Origin: Stenotrophomonas maltophilia
GTDB lineage: Bacteria > Pseudomonadota > Gammaproteobacteria > Xanthomonadales > Xanthomonadaceae
NCBI GenBank assembly: GCA_900113425.1
Contig: FOZF01000002.1
Coordinates: 513,027-577,026, forward strand
Direction: 5' to 3'
DNA length: 64,000 nt
The notes under the pieces were generated by a model. That model was not told the origin of the DNA, searched no databases, and was given only the letters and a program-made list of their open reading frames with translations. The position numbers and the translations under genes were made by a program. Position 1 is the first letter of the stretch; the number at the start of each line of letters is the position of its first letter. Below, piece by piece: positions 1 through 9,858 of this stretch.

Positions 1-155
1 TGGCCCGGCGCTACCGCGGCGATGTGGGCGCACGATGCCGCCAGGCATGGCCCGGCGCTACCGCGGCGATGTGAGCGCACGATGCCGCCGGGCATGGCCC
101 GGCGCTACCACGGCAATGTGAACCCACCCGGTAGCGCCGGGCCATGCCCGGCGGC
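1..155. repeat. SMAG/REP-like palindrome array: three direct copies and one inverted copy
   Basis: The block starting TGGCCCGGCGCTACC occurs at 1, 48 and 95, so three units repeat with an exact 47-bp period. An inverted copy beginning GGTAGCGCCGGGCCATGCCC lies at 130-154. Units 1 and 2 differ at about two positions; unit 3 is more divergent. Each palindrome carries GTAG (or its complement CTAC) at one foot, the mark of the SMAG family described in S. maltophilia. The array ends seven bases from the rnhB stop codon, where a folded palindrome could act as a 3'-end or mRNA-stability element. The upstream gene is outside the window. Confidence 0.85.
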
Positions 156-161
156 TGTTGT

Positions 162-821
162 TCAGGCGATGGCCGCGGTCGCCGGGTTCTCCAGGCATTC
201 ACGCACAGGGGCGAAACTGCGCCGGTGCTCGCCACACGGGCCGTGTTCACGCAGTGCCGCCAGGTGGGCCGGAGTGCCGTAGCCCTTGTGCTGGTCGAAA
301 CCGTAGTGCGGATGCTGCACGTGCAGGTCCTGCATGTACCGGTCGCGCGACACCTTGGCCAGGATCGACGCCGCCATGATCGCGCGGTCGATGCCATCGC
401 CGCCGACCAGCGCCTGCGCCGGCAGTACCAGCCCCTTCGGGACCACGTTGCCGTCGATGCGGGCGAAGCCAGCCACATGGGCCACGGCCGCCACCACGTC
501 GCGCATGCCCTGCAGGGTGGCCTGGTAGATGTTCAGGCGGTCGATCGCCGCTACGTCCACCAGCACCACATGCCAGGCCAGGGCGCGGTCGATGATGCGG
601 TCGTACAGCTGCTCGCGACGCGCGGCGGTGAGCTGCTTGGAGTCATCCAGGCCGTTGATGCGCGGGCGGCCTGGATCGAACACCACCGCCGCCACGGCGA
701 CCGGCCCGGCCAGCGGGCCACGGCCGGCCTCATCGACACCGGCGACCAGGCGGTCCGGTTCGACCCGAAGTGAACCGTCGAACAGGGCCAGGCTGGCTGC
801 GGCGGCGTGGCGGCGGCTCAT
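162..821 (-). CDS. rnhB: Ribonuclease HII
   Basis: Predicted 219-residue RNase HII, which cleaves the RNA strand of RNA-DNA hybrids and nicks at misincorporated ribonucleotides. The family signature [13 protein letters not shown] lies near residues 29-41, with the D-E pair and later conserved aspartates (in GLDDSKQL and near GDGIDRA) forming the metal site. The C-terminal part has the expected [12 protein letters not shown] and [11 protein letters not shown] motifs. Its ATG overlaps the lpxB stop by 4 nt (ATGA), so it is the last visible gene of the lpx operon. In relatives dnaE follows, and would lie left of base 1. The start is set by the overlap. Confidence 0.96.
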   Translation of the reverse strand: MSRRHAAAASLALFDGSLRVEPDRLVAGVDEAGRGPLAGPVAVAAVVFDPGRPRINGLDDSKQLTAARREQLYDRIIDRALAWHVVLVDVAAIDRLNIYQATLQGMRDVVAAVAHVAGFARIDGNVVPKGLVLPAQALVGGDGIDRAIMAASILAKVSRDRYMQDLHVQHPHYGFDQHKGYGTPAHLAALREHGPCGEHRRSFAPVRECLENPATAAIA

Positions 822-2077
822 GCCTTGTCCAGCTCGCGGACCAGCAGCTCGCCGACAGCGTCGGCGGCGCGCGCCGAGGCATTGCGGCGCAGGCGTTCAT
901 GCAGACGGGAATAGGTTCCCTGCAGGTCGGCGGCCCGTTGCGGATGGTCGAACCACTGCTGGATGGCGGCCGCCAGCTTGTCCGGCGTGCAGTCGTGCTG
1001 CATCAGCTCCGGTGCCAGGTCCTGGCCGGCCAGGATGTTGGGCAGGGCGAAGCGGTCGACCTTGATCAGGCCCAGTGCCTTGACCAAGCGGTAGGTCAGT
1101 TCGTTGACGCGATAGCCGACCACCATCGGCCGCTTCACCAGCATGGCTTCCAGGGTCGCGGTGCCGGAGGCGAGCACCACCACGTCGGCGGCGATCATCG
1201 CGTCGCGGGCCTGGCCATCAAGCACATGCGAGTACGCGACCGGCAGCGCCGAACGCGACAGCTGTTCCTCGATCAGGCGACGGCAGGCGGCATTGGCGGC
1301 AGGCACCACGACGTGCAGCCCCGGAATCCGCTCGGAAACCTGCCACGCGGCCTCGAAGAACGGTTCGCCCAGGCGCGAGATCTCGCCCAGGCGGCTGCCC
1401 GGCAGCACCGCCAGCACCTTGGCCGTGGCCGGCAGGCCCAGCGCGGCACGGGCTTCGTCGCGGTTGCCCTGCAGCGGAATGTCATCGGCCATCGGATGAC
1501 CGACGAAGCGCGCGTCGATTCCGTGCCGGGCGTAGATGGGGGGTTCCATCGGGAACAGGCACAGCACCAGGTCGGCACTGTTGCCGATCTTCTCGGCGCG
1601 CTTCTCGCGCCAGGCCCAGACCGAAGGGCTGACGTAATGCACGGTGCGCACGCCACGCTGCTTCAGCCAGCGCTCGATGCCCAGGTTGAAGTCGGGTGCA
1701 TCGATGCCGATGAACACGTCCGGCTGCCACTCGAGCGCACGCTGGCGGAAGGCCGAGCGCAGCTTCAGCAGGCGCGGCAGGTGGCGCAGGACTTCGGTCA
1801 GTCCCATCACCGCCAGTTCGCTGGCGTCGTGCCAGGTCTGGCAGCCGGCATTGCGCATGGCATCGCCGCCGATGCCGGCGAATTCGGCGTTCGGGAAGCG
1901 GGCCTTCAACTCGCGCACCAGGCCGGCCCCGAGCAGGTCGCCGGAGGCCTCACCGGCCACCAGTGCGATCCGCAACGGCCGCTCGCTGAGCACCCGCTGT
2001 GCAGGCACGCTGCCGGCCAGGGAGGCCAGCGGAATGACAGCGGCGCCGGCCGGCGCCTGGCCGGACGTGCTGCTCAT
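818..2077 (-). CDS. lpxB: Lipid-A-disaccharide synthase
   Basis: Predicted 419-residue glycosyltransferase (GT19) that joins UDP-2,3-diacylglucosamine and lipid X to give the lipid A disaccharide at the inner face of the inner membrane. The N-terminal motif [17 protein letters not shown] lies after a roughly 35-residue leader, and the C-terminal nucleotide-binding half includes LPGSRLGEI and the [11 protein letters not shown] segment. E. coli LpxB is about 380 residues; the excess is at the N-terminus, where the ATG overlaps the lpxA stop by 4 nt, so the longer start is kept. It is translationally coupled to lpxA and rnhB. Confidence 0.96.
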   Translation of the reverse strand: MSSTSGQAPAGAAVIPLASLAGSVPAQRVLSERPLRIALVAGEASGDLLGAGLVRELKARFPNAEFAGIGGDAMRNAGCQTWHDASELAVMGLTEVLRHLPRLLKLRSAFRQRALEWQPDVFIGIDAPDFNLGIERWLKQRGVRTVHYVSPSVWAWREKRAEKIGNSADLVLCLFPMEPPIYARHGIDARFVGHPMADDIPLQGNRDEARAALGLPATAKVLAVLPGSRLGEISRLGEPFFEAAWQVSERIPGLHVVVPAANAACRRLIEEQLSRSALPVAYSHVLDGQARDAMIAADVVVLASGTATLEAMLVKRPMVVGYRVNELTYRLVKALGLIKVDRFALPNILAGQDLAPELMQHDCTPDKLAAAIQQWFDHPQRAADLQGTYSRLHERLRRNASARAADAVGELLVRELDKA

Positions 2078-2865
2078 CGCAGCAGGGGCCTCTCTGCGTG
2101 CTCGATGAACTCCAGCATGGACTTGACGTCCTCGCTGTCGCGCGCCTGTTCCACCAGCTGCTGCTTGGCTTCGGCCAGCGGCAGGCCGGCCACGTACAGG
2201 GTCCGGTAGGCACGCTTGATGGCGGAGATGCGTTCGGCATCGAAACCACGGCGCTTCAGGCCTTCACTGTTGATGCCGCGCGGGCGGCCCAGCGAATCGG
2301 AGCCCACCATGGTGAACGGCGGAACATCGCCGTTGGTCAGCGCACCCATGCCGAGGAAGGCGTGGGCACCGATGCGGCAGAACTGGTGGGCACCGGCGAA
2401 GCCGCTGATGATCACGTAGTCGCCGACAGTGACGTGGCCGGCCAGCGTGGTGTTGTTGGAGAACACGCAGGCGTTGCCGACGTGGCAGTCGTGCGCAACA
2501 TGCGTATAGGCCAGCATCCAGTTGTCGTCACCGATCGTGGTGATGCCGCCGCCGCCGCCGGTACCGCGGTTGACGGTGACGAACTCGCGGAACACGTTGC
2601 GGTCGCCGATCACCAGTTCGGTGCGTTCACCGGCGAATTTCTTGTCCTGCGGCTCGCCGCCGATGGCTGCGTGGCCGATGAAGCGATTGTCGCGGCCGAT
2701 CCGGGTCGGTCCGAGAATGCTGCAGTGCGGGCCGACGACCGTGCCTGCGCCGATGTCCACATCGGCACCGATCAGGGTGAAGGCACCGACCTGCACGTCA
2801 TCGGCCAGCCGGGCGGACGGGTCGATGACGGCGGTGGGGTGGATCCGTGGGGCGTTGTCAGTCAT
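2074..2865 (-). CDS. lpxA: UDP-N-acetylglucosamine acyltransferase
   Basis: Predicted 263-residue LpxA, the first enzyme of lipid A synthesis, which moves a 3-hydroxyacyl chain from acyl-ACP to UDP-GlcNAc. The N-terminal two thirds are left-handed beta-helix hexapeptide repeats ([20 protein letters not shown] and onward). The region near [13 protein letters not shown] contains the catalytic His, and the C-terminal helical domain ([20 protein letters not shown]) is typical. Length matches the family (about 262). It lies 18 nt downstream of fabZ and overlaps lpxB by 4 nt. Confidence 0.97.
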   Translation of the reverse strand: MTDNAPRIHPTAVIDPSARLADDVQVGAFTLIGADVDIGAGTVVGPHCSILGPTRIGRDNRFIGHAAIGGEPQDKKFAGERTELVIGDRNVFREFVTVNRGTGGGGGITTIGDDNWMLAYTHVAHDCHVGNACVFSNNTTLAGHVTVGDYVIISGFAGAHQFCRIGAHAFLGMGALTNGDVPPFTMVGSDSLGRPRGINSEGLKRRGFDAERISAIKRAYRTLYVAGLPLAEAKQQLVEQARDSEDVKSMLEFIEHAERPLLR

Positions 2866-2883
2866 TCCTGGCTCCGTTATGGC

Positions 2884-3342
2884 TCAGCCCTTGGCACCGG
2901 CGCACATGACCTCGGCAGAGGCCACCACTTCGCCGTTGACCTTGGCTTCGCCGTAGTACCAGCCCATGTTGCGGATCAGCCGCTTCATCTGCACGTCCAG
3001 CAGCAGCACATCGCCCGGCACCACCTGCTTGTTGAAGCGGGCGTTCTCCACCTTGACCATGTAGAACAGCTTGGACTGCGCATCGCGGCCGAGCGAGAGC
3101 TGGGTCATCACACCGCCGGCCTGCGCCAGTGCTTCGATGATCAGCACGCCGGGCATGATCGGGCGGCCCGGGAAATGGCCCTGGAAGAACGGCTCGTTGA
3201 TGCTCACGTTCTTCTGGGCAAGGATGCGCTTGGCGTCCACATCCAGCTCGAGGACCTTGTCCACCAGCAGGAACGGGTAGCGGTGCGGGATCAGCTCCTG
3301 GATCTGGAGGACATCGATCGGAAGCTGCAGCGTGTCGTTCAT
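2884..3342 (-). CDS. fabZ: 3-hydroxyacyl-[acyl-carrier-protein] dehydratase FabZ
   Basis: Predicted 152-residue hot-dog-fold dehydratase of fatty-acid elongation. The start [15 protein letters not shown] was chosen because it overlaps the lpxD stop by 4 nt and gives the usual length; the frame stays open another 26 codons upstream but that part does not look like FabZ. The catalytic region HRYPFLLVD and the [14 protein letters not shown] segment, which supplies the active-site Glu, are present. It shares 3-hydroxyacyl-ACP substrate with its neighbours lpxA and lpxD, the classic reason this gene sits here. Confidence 0.97.
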   Translation of the reverse strand: MNDTLQLPIDVLQIQELIPHRYPFLLVDKVLELDVDAKRILAQKNVSINEPFFQGHFPGRPIMPGVLIIEALAQAGGVMTQLSLGRDAQSKLFYMVKVENARFNKQVVPGDVLLLDVQMKRLIRNMGWYYGEAKVNGEVVASAEVMCAGAKG

Positions 3343-4361
3343 TCTTTCTCCTTGCTCACAGCCAGGATGCGCCGGGCCAGCGTATCGAGCTGCTTGAAGC
3401 GCGCGGCGTTCTTGCGCCACGTGCGGTTGTCGGTCAACGGGGTGCCGGACGAATACTCGCCCGGCTCATGGATGGAGTTGCGCACCACCGATTTGCCGGT
3501 GATCACGACCTTGTCGCAGATCTCCAGGTGGCCGACCACGCCGACGTGGCCGCCGAGCAGGCAGTAACGTCCGATCTTGGCGCTGCCGGCGATGCCGGTG
3601 CAGCCCGCGATGGCCGAGTGCGCGCCGATCTGCACGTTGTGTGCGATCTGCACCAGATTGTCCAGGCGCACGTCTTCGTCCAGCACGGTGTCTTCCAGCG
3701 CGCCGCGGTCCACACAGGTGTTGGCGCCGATTTCGCAGTCGTCGCCGATGCGCACGCCGCCAAGCTGCGGCACCTTGATCCACCTGCCCGCATCCATCGC
3801 CAGGCCGAAGCCATCGGCGCCGAGTACGGCACCGGGGTGGACGCGCACACGCTTGCCCAGCCGGACGCGGGTGACCAAGGTGACCCGGGCAATCAGTTCG
3901 CAGCCGTTGTCCAGGCTGCAATCCTCGCCGATCACGCTGCCGGTGCCGATGATGCAGTTCTCGCCGACCACGCTGCGGGCGCCGATGGACACGAACGGAC
4001 CGATATGGGCGCTTGCTGCAACCTGGGCAGTGGGATCGATGACGGCGCTGGGATGGATGCCCGGTGGACGTGCCGGCGCGATGTCGAACAGTGCGGCGAT
4101 CTTGGCGAAGGTGGTGTACGGGTCCTTGGCCACGAGCGCGGCGCCGGGAGCCGCCTCGGCATCGTCGGCACGCAGCACCACCAGGGAGGCCTGGCTGTCG
4201 GCCAGCTGGGTGCGGTAGCGCGGATTGGCGAGGAAGGTCAGCTGGCCAGGGCCGGCATGGGCGAGGGTGGCCACGCCATGGATGGCGGTGGCGGGGTCGC
4301 CATGGACCTGCAGGCCGAACTGCTCGGCGAGTTGCTGGGCGGTGTAGGAGGGAGTATTCAC
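3339..4361 (-). CDS. lpxD: UDP-3-O-(3-hydroxyacyl)glucosamine N-acyltransferase
   Basis: Predicted 340-residue LpxD, which N-acylates the lipid A precursor. A small N-terminal uridine-binding domain (YTAQQLAEQFGLQVHGD onward) is followed by a long hexapeptide-repeat helix (HPSAVIDPTAQVAASAHIGP) with IAHNVQIGAHSAIAGCTGIAG near the active-site His. The C-terminal helix (TWRKNAARFKQLDTLARRI) completes the fold. In many proteobacteria skp lies between bamA and lpxD; here only a 390-bp non-coding gap does. Confidence 0.97.
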   Translation of the reverse strand: MNTPSYTAQQLAEQFGLQVHGDPATAIHGVATLAHAGPGQLTFLANPRYRTQLADSQASLVVLRADDAEAAPGAALVAKDPYTTFAKIAALFDIAPARPPGIHPSAVIDPTAQVAASAHIGPFVSIGARSVVGENCIIGTGSVIGEDCSLDNGCELIARVTLVTRVRLGKRVRVHPGAVLGADGFGLAMDAGRWIKVPQLGGVRIGDDCEIGANTCVDRGALEDTVLDEDVRLDNLVQIAHNVQIGAHSAIAGCTGIAGSAKIGRYCLLGGHVGVVGHLEICDKVVITGKSVVRNSIHEPGEYSSGTPLTDNRTWRKNAARFKQLDTLARRILAVSKEKE

Positions 4362-4751
4362 GGCGGGAGTTTAACGTGTGACGCCATTGCGGTCATGCGG
4401 GGGGCAGAGCGTGGCGCCTGCCTGGTATGGGCGGGAGACGGCGGGTGGCCCCGGCCAGGACACGCAGAAGCCCCTCCATGGTGCTCGATGGCGCCATCCA
4501 TGGCGCCAACGGTCCTGTCCAGGGCCACCCGCCGCCTCAGGACAGTCTCCCGCGAGCGCGGCCAAGGGCCCGTGCAATGCAGTGTCATCTGCATCAACGA
4601 AAACGCCGGGCAGAGCCCGGCGCTTCGTACCCCGTCTGGTGGAGAGCCCCCCTTCTGTTAAGGGGGGCGCGCCAGCGGCGCGGGGGATAGGGGGTAGGTC
4701 GGGACCCGCTGCTTGCGCAGCAAGCCGCGGCGCACCTTCGGTGGTCAGTTC
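4362..4751. other. 390-bp non-coding gap between bamA and lpxD with several hairpins
   Basis: No convincing coding sequence is seen. The stretch is rich in inverted repeats: GGCGCCATCCATGGCGCC near 4490-4510, CGCCGGGC/GCCCGGCG at about 4604-4623, and CCCCCCTT/AAGGGGGG at about 4645-4668. None is followed by a clear T-tract on the minus strand, so they are weak terminator candidates; processing or mRNA-stability hairpins are equally possible. The gap occupies the place of skp in E. coli. I see no remnant of a Skp-like reading frame. Confidence 0.6.
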
Positions 4752-7172
4752 TTAGAACTGCCCACCGAAGGTGAATTGCAGACGCTCGATCTTGTCGTCG
4801 TCTTCCTTCTTCAGCGGGAACGCATAGCTGATCGAGATCGGACCGACCGGGGCGCGCCACAGCAGGGCCACACCGGTGGACACGCGCAGCTCGTTGGCCT
4901 TGAAGTTCTTCGTGCCGTTGTAGACGTTGCCGAAGTCGACGAAGGCCGACACGCGCGCCGAGGGGCTGTCGAACAGGCGCGGGAAGTAGGCTTCCACCGA
5001 GCCGACCGTCTTCACCGAGCCGCCCAGCGGCTGGCCCTCCGGATAGCCGGCAGTGACTTCGCGCGGGCCCAGCGTGTTGTCCTCGAAGCCGCGCACCGAG
5101 TTGGTACCGCCGGCGTAGAAGTTCTCGTAGAACGGCAGGCCGCTGGCGGTGACCGTCTTCCTGTAATCCGGTGAGCCCGGGTTGCAGTTGACCGTCTGGG
5201 TCGGGTTCGGGTTGGCCTCGGTCGGCGCGGTGTAGCAGAGATCACGCGAGGTGTCCTTGCCATAGCTGTCGCCGTAGCCGATTTCCGCACGCGTGTTGAT
5301 CACCAGCGACGGCATGATCGGCCAGTACTTGGAGATCTGGTAGTTCAGCTTGTAGTACTCGACGGTCGAACCCGGCAGCGTGGTCTCCAGGCCGATGCGC
5401 TGGTAGGTACCGCGGGTCGGCATGAAGTAGTCGTTGCGCGAGTCGCGTGCCCAGCCGAGCTCGGTGCGCCAGGCATGGAAGGTGCGGCGGCCGACGGCGT
5501 TGATGTAGTCGATGATCGATTGCGGCGTTGCGTTCTGATACGTCGAGATCTGGTTGCTGTCGATGCCGAACATCAGCGAGACCGAGTCGGTTTCGGTCAG
5601 CGGCACGCCGAACACCACCTGCGCGGCACCGTTGGTGCTGTTGTACTGCGCGGTGTTGAAGTCGGAGTAGTCCAGTTCGCGCCAGGACAGGTTGTAGCCC
5701 AGCGACACGCCGTCATCGGTGAAGTACGGGTTGGTGTAGCTGAAGCCGTAGCGCTGCAGGTAGCTGCTGCGCGAGGCTTCCACCGACACGCGGTTGCCGC
5801 CGCCGAGGAAGTTGTTCTGCGACAGCTGCACGGAGGTGGTCATGCCGTAGGACTGCGAGTAGCCCAGGCCGAACACGAAGCTGCCGGAGGTGGTTTCCTT
5901 GACGTTGTAGACGACGTCGACCTGGTCGTTGCTGCCGCTGACGGCCGGGGTTTCCACATCCACCGATTCGAAATAGCCCAGGCGCTGCAGGCGGATCTTG
6001 GAGCGGTCGATCGCGGCCTGCGAGTACCAGCTGTTCTCGAACTGGCGCATTTCGCGACGCATCACCTCGTCGGAGGTGCGGGTATTGCCGCGGAAGACGA
6101 TGCGACGCACCGACACACGCGGGCCCGGTACCACCTGCATGTTGATGGCAACGGTCTGGTCAGCACGGTTGGTGGTCGGGATCGGGTTCACCTTGGCGAA
6201 CGCGTAGCCGATGTTGGACAGCGAGTTGGTGATCGTGTCCGAGCTGAATTCCAGCAGCGCCCGCGAGAAGGTATCGCCGGACTTCTGGATCACCATGCGC
6301 TCCACGTCCTCCTGCGGGAGGATGGTGTCGCCGCTGACCTTGATCTCGGAGATCTTGTACTGCTCACCCTCGGTCACGCCGGCGGTGAGGAACATGTCGC
6401 GCTTGTCGGGGCTGATCGACACCTGGGTGGAGTCGATGCTGAAGTCGACGTAGCCGCGGTCGAGGTACCACGAGTTCAGCTTTTCCAGGTCGCCGGACAG
6501 CTTTTCCTTGGAGTACTGGTCATCGCGGCGGTACCACGAGGCCCAGTTGTGCTCCTTGGATTCCCAGGTTTCCAGGATGTCCTTGCTGTCGTACTTCTCG
6601 GTACCGACCAGGTTGACATGGCGGATCTTGGCGGCCTTGCCTTCCTTGATCGCGATGGCGATGTCCACACGGTTGCGGTCCAGCGGGCTCACCGTCGGGG
6701 TGATCTCGACGTTGTACTTGCCGCGGTCGTTGTACTGGCGGCGCAGTTCCTGGGTCACGCGATCCAGGCTCAGGCGATCGAACGTGCCACCCTCGGTCAG
6801 GCCGATGTCGGACAGGCCCTTGAGCAGCTGGTCGGACTTGATGTCCTTGTTGCCGGTCACGGTCAGCTTGTTGATCGCCGGGCGTTCCTTGACCGTCACC
6901 ACCAGGATGTTGCCCTGGCGGTCCAGCTGCACGTCCTCAAAGAAGCCGGTCTTGTACAGGGCGCGGATGGTTTCGCCGACCTTGCTGTCGGTGACCGTCT
7001 CGCCACGCTCCACCGGCAGGTAGGTGAATACCGTACCCGAGCTGATGCGCTGCAGGCCGTCGACGCGGATGTCGCTGACAGTGAAGGGCTCGGCTGCCTG
7101 GGCCAGGGCGGGAGCGCCGGTGACGGCGGCGAGGGCGAGGGCCAGCAGGCGGCGATTGGGGAGTCGCGTCAT
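4752..7172 (-). CDS. bamA: Outer membrane protein assembly factor BamA
   Basis: Predicted 806-residue Omp85-family core of the BAM complex, which inserts beta-barrel proteins into the outer membrane. It has a signal peptide (MTRLPNRRLLALALAAV, cleaved after about AQA), POTRA repeats over roughly residues 25-430 and a 16-strand barrel with the typical SVRGFEDNTLGPR segment. It ends in Phe (FTFGGQF), the usual outer-membrane signature. The start at 7172 gives a classic signal peptide; an in-frame ATG at 7250 overlaps the rseP stop by 4 nt and would add 26 residues without one, so translation may be coupled through either. Confidence 0.96.
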   Translation of the reverse strand: MTRLPNRRLLALALAAVTGAPALAQAAEPFTVSDIRVDGLQRISSGTVFTYLPVERGETVTDSKVGETIRALYKTGFFEDVQLDRQGNILVVTVKERPAINKLTVTGNKDIKSDQLLKGLSDIGLTEGGTFDRLSLDRVTQELRRQYNDRGKYNVEITPTVSPLDRNRVDIAIAIKEGKAAKIRHVNLVGTEKYDSKDILETWESKEHNWASWYRRDDQYSKEKLSGDLEKLNSWYLDRGYVDFSIDSTQVSISPDKRDMFLTAGVTEGEQYKISEIKVSGDTILPQEDVERMVIQKSGDTFSRALLEFSSDTITNSLSNIGYAFAKVNPIPTTNRADQTVAINMQVVPGPRVSVRRIVFRGNTRTSDEVMRREMRQFENSWYSQAAIDRSKIRLQRLGYFESVDVETPAVSGSNDQVDVVYNVKETTSGSFVFGLGYSQSYGMTTSVQLSQNNFLGGGNRVSVEASRSSYLQRYGFSYTNPYFTDDGVSLGYNLSWRELDYSDFNTAQYNSTNGAAQVVFGVPLTETDSVSLMFGIDSNQISTYQNATPQSIIDYINAVGRRTFHAWRTELGWARDSRNDYFMPTRGTYQRIGLETTLPGSTVEYYKLNYQISKYWPIMPSLVINTRAEIGYGDSYGKDTSRDLCYTAPTEANPNPTQTVNCNPGSPDYRKTVTASGLPFYENFYAGGTNSVRGFEDNTLGPREVTAGYPEGQPLGGSVKTVGSVEAYFPRLFDSPSARVSAFVDFGNVYNGTKNFKANELRVSTGVALLWRAPVGPISISYAFPLKKEDDDKIERLQFTFGGQF

Positions 7173-7246
7173 GTCACGTCCGGTAGGAAGGTCGATTTCA
7201 TTGGTGCGGGATGCCGACGCTGTAGACGGCAACAACGTGGAAAAGT

Positions 7247-8605
7247 TCATCGCGGGACCAGGCCGAGGATGTCGTTGTAGAACGCCAACCCCATCAGCCC
7301 GGCCAGCAACGCCAGGCCGATGTATTGGCCGGCGGCGATGGCACGCTCGCTCAGCGGGCTGCCCTTGACCAACTCGATAAGGTAATACAGCAGGTGGCCG
7401 CCGTCCAAGATCGGGATCGGCAGCAGATTGATGATGCACAGGCTCAGCGACAGCAGCGCGAGGAACTGCAGGAACCAGTCGAGCCCACGTTTGGCCGATA
7501 CATTGGCCACGCGGGCGATGGTGACCGGGCCGGAAACGTTCTGCAGCGAGGCCTTGCCGGTCACGATGCGGGCCATCATGCCCAGCGAGTCGGCGGCCAG
7601 CCGGCCGGTTTCACGCACCGCCACGGTGACCGCGTCCAGCGGCCCGTAACGCAGCAGGGTGTCGTAGGCCGGGCTGTAGGTGGTGGGGAAACCGACGCCG
7701 ATCTGCCAGACCGGCTCGCCCTTGCCGTCCTTGCCCTGGCGCGGAGTCACTTCCAGTGCCAGCCGCTCGCCGCCACGCAGGACTTCGATCATGCCGGGGC
7801 CGCCGGTTCGGCCCAGGGCCTGGATCTCGCCGATCACCTGGTCGACGCTGTCGATGCGCTGCCCGTCGATGGCCACGATGAGGTCGCCCGGCTGCAGCTG
7901 GCCCGCGACAACGGAGTCCGGGGTGAGCCTGTCGACCAGGGCGGGCTGCAGCCATGACTGCCAGTACAGGCCCGCCAGGATCGGCACCCGCCGTTCATCG
8001 AAGCCTGCCGGCAGCTGCGACAGCGGCAGGGTACGGGCATGCACCTGGTCGCTGCGGTCGATCACCTCCAGCGTGACATCACGACGGTCCATCGCTGCCG
8101 CGGTCAGCGCCATGCTGGCCTCGCCCAGGGTGCTGACCGGGCGGTCGTCAACGCGCAGCACGCGGTCACCACTGTCGAGCCCCGCCGTCTCCGCGATGCC
8201 GCTGGTGCGGCCGATGGTGGGCGAATAGTCCTGCTTGCCGATCACGAACATCGCCCACAGCAGCAGGATGCACAGCAGCAGGTTGGCGACCGGGCCGGCA
8301 GCGACGATCGCGATGCGCTGCCAGACCGTCTTGTGGTTGAACGCCTGGCCGCGTTCCTGCGGATGCACCTCGACTTCACGCTCGTCGAGGAATTTCACGT
8401 AGCCGCCCAGCGGAATCGCAGCAATGGCGAATTCGGTTCCATGCCGGTCGCGCCGCGACCACAGCGGCCGGCCGAAGCCGACAGAGAAGCGCAGCACCTT
8501 GACGCCGCACAGGCGGCCGACCCAGTAATGCCCAAGCTCGTGGAAGGTGACCAGCAGCCCGAGGCTGACAATCATCCACCAGACCGATCCGAAGAAGTCA
8601 GTCAT
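7247..8605 (-). CDS. rseP: RIP metalloprotease RseP (site-2 protease)
   Basis: Predicted 452-residue intramembrane zinc protease that cleaves anti-sigma-E factors after DegS in the envelope-stress response. The zinc motif HELGH is at residues 22-26 in the first membrane segment. Two PDZ domains span about 125-300, and the C-terminal membrane part has NLLPIPILDGGHLLYYLIE with the third metal ligand. Length equals E. coli RseP (450). It sits between dxr and bamA in the conserved order and overlaps a possible bamA start. Confidence 0.96.
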   Translation of the reverse strand: MTDFFGSVWWMIVSLGLLVTFHELGHYWVGRLCGVKVLRFSVGFGRPLWSRRDRHGTEFAIAAIPLGGYVKFLDEREVEVHPQERGQAFNHKTVWQRIAIVAAGPVANLLLCILLLWAMFVIGKQDYSPTIGRTSGIAETAGLDSGDRVLRVDDRPVSTLGEASMALTAAAMDRRDVTLEVIDRSDQVHARTLPLSQLPAGFDERRVPILAGLYWQSWLQPALVDRLTPDSVVAGQLQPGDLIVAIDGQRIDSVDQVIGEIQALGRTGGPGMIEVLRGGERLALEVTPRQGKDGKGEPVWQIGVGFPTTYSPAYDTLLRYGPLDAVTVAVRETGRLAADSLGMMARIVTGKASLQNVSGPVTIARVANVSAKRGLDWFLQFLALLSLSLCIINLLPIPILDGGHLLYYLIELVKGSPLSERAIAAGQYIGLALLAGLMGLAFYNDILGLVPR

Positions 8606-8665
8606 GCAGGCTCACGTTGGCGGGCAGGGGCGGCGTCGTCATGCAGGGCTGGGCAGGCGGGCGGT

Positions 8666-9856
8666 TCAGGCGGCGTCGATGGCGTTCAGGGTCAGCAGGC
8701 GTGCGCGCTGGTCGGCGGACAACAGGACCTCCAGTGTATCGGCTGGCTCGGTCGGCAGTGTTGAAAGAGCGTTAGCGACCAGAGCCGGGATGGTCAGGAA
8801 ACCGATCCGGCCCTGAAGAAACGCTGAAACTGCCTCTTCATTGGCGGCGTTCAGCATCGCCGGGGCGGTGCCACCGGCGCGCATCGCCTGCCAGGCCAGC
8901 GCCAGGCAGGGGAAGGCCTCGGTATCGGGCGCCTCGAAATCCAGCCGGCCCTGGGCCAGCAGGTCCAGCCCGGCAACGCCCGAGGCGATGCGTTGCGGCC
9001 AGCCCAGGCCAACGGCCAGGGTGGTGCGCATGTCCGGCAGGCCCATCTGCGCCAGGGTCGAGCCGTCGACGAACTCGACCAGCGAGTGGACCAGGCTCTG
9101 CGGATGGACCAGCACCTCGATGCGTTCACCCGGCACGGCGAACAGGTGGTGGGCCTCGATCACTTCCAGACCCTTGTTCATCAGGGTGGCGGAATCGACC
9201 GAGATCTTCGGCCCCATCGACCACTTCGGGTGGGCCACGGCCTGGGCCGGGGTGACCTGCGCCAGTTCGGCGCGGCTGCGGCCACGGAACGGGCCACCGG
9301 AGGCGGTGAGCAGGATCCGGCGCACCCCGGCGCCTTCGAGGCTGGCGTCGCGCGAGCGCAGGCACTGGAAGATGGCGCTGTGCTCGCTGTCGATCGGGAT
9401 GATCTCGGCTCCGGCACGTTCGGCGGTACGGGTCAGCAGTTCGCCCGCCAGCACCAGCGATTCCTTGTTCGCCAGCAGGATGCGCTTGCCCGCGGCGGCG
9501 GCGGCCAGGGTCGAGGACAGCCCCGCCGCGCCGACGATGGCGGCCACCACGGTGTCGCAGGCGTCACTGGCGGCAAGCTGGTCCAGCGCTGCCTGGCCGG
9601 CGTGGGCCTGGGTCGCCAGGCCGGCCTCGCGCAGGCCGTCGCGCAGCGCAGGGTACAGGGCCTCGTCGGCGATCACCGCGTGCAGGGGATGATGCTGGCG
9701 GCACAGCGCCAGCAGCGCCTGCACCTGGCGGCCGGCGGCAAGCACGGTCGCCCGGTAGCGCTGCGGATGGCGCGCGATCACATCCAGGGTGGAGGCACCG
9801 ATCGATCCGGTGGCGCCGAACACGGCGACCCGGCGCAGGTCTGCTGCTGCATGCAT
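8666..9856 (-). CDS. dxr: 1-deoxy-D-xylulose 5-phosphate reductoisomerase
   Basis: Predicted 396-residue NADPH-dependent enzyme making 2-C-methyl-D-erythritol 4-phosphate, the committed step of the MEP isoprenoid pathway. The nucleotide-binding motif [17 protein letters not shown] is at the N-terminus. Active-site motifs [23 protein letters not shown] and LTASGGPF are in place, as is the C-terminal NAANEEAV. The start at 9856 lies 2 nt beyond the cdsA stop and gives the usual length. The product feeds uppS two genes upstream. Confidence 0.97.
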   Translation of the reverse strand: MHAAADLRRVAVFGATGSIGASTLDVIARHPQRYRATVLAAGRQVQALLALCRQHHPLHAVIADEALYPALRDGLREAGLATQAHAGQAALDQLAASDACDTVVAAIVGAAGLSSTLAAAAAGKRILLANKESLVLAGELLTRTAERAGAEIIPIDSEHSAIFQCLRSRDASLEGAGVRRILLTASGGPFRGRSRAELAQVTPAQAVAHPKWSMGPKISVDSATLMNKGLEVIEAHHLFAVPGERIEVLVHPQSLVHSLVEFVDGSTLAQMGLPDMRTTLAVGLGWPQRIASGVAGLDLLAQGRLDFEAPDTEAFPCLALAWQAMRAGGTAPAMLNAANEEAVSAFLQGRIGFLTIPALVANALSTLPTEPADTLEVLLSADQRARLLTLNAIDAA

Positions 9857-9858
9857 GG

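Noticed and set aside
1-141. CRISPR-like array with 47-bp period
   Set aside because: The repeated part is a palindrome of the SMAG type with GTAG, the intervening DNA is also repeated rather than unique, and no cas gene is seen.
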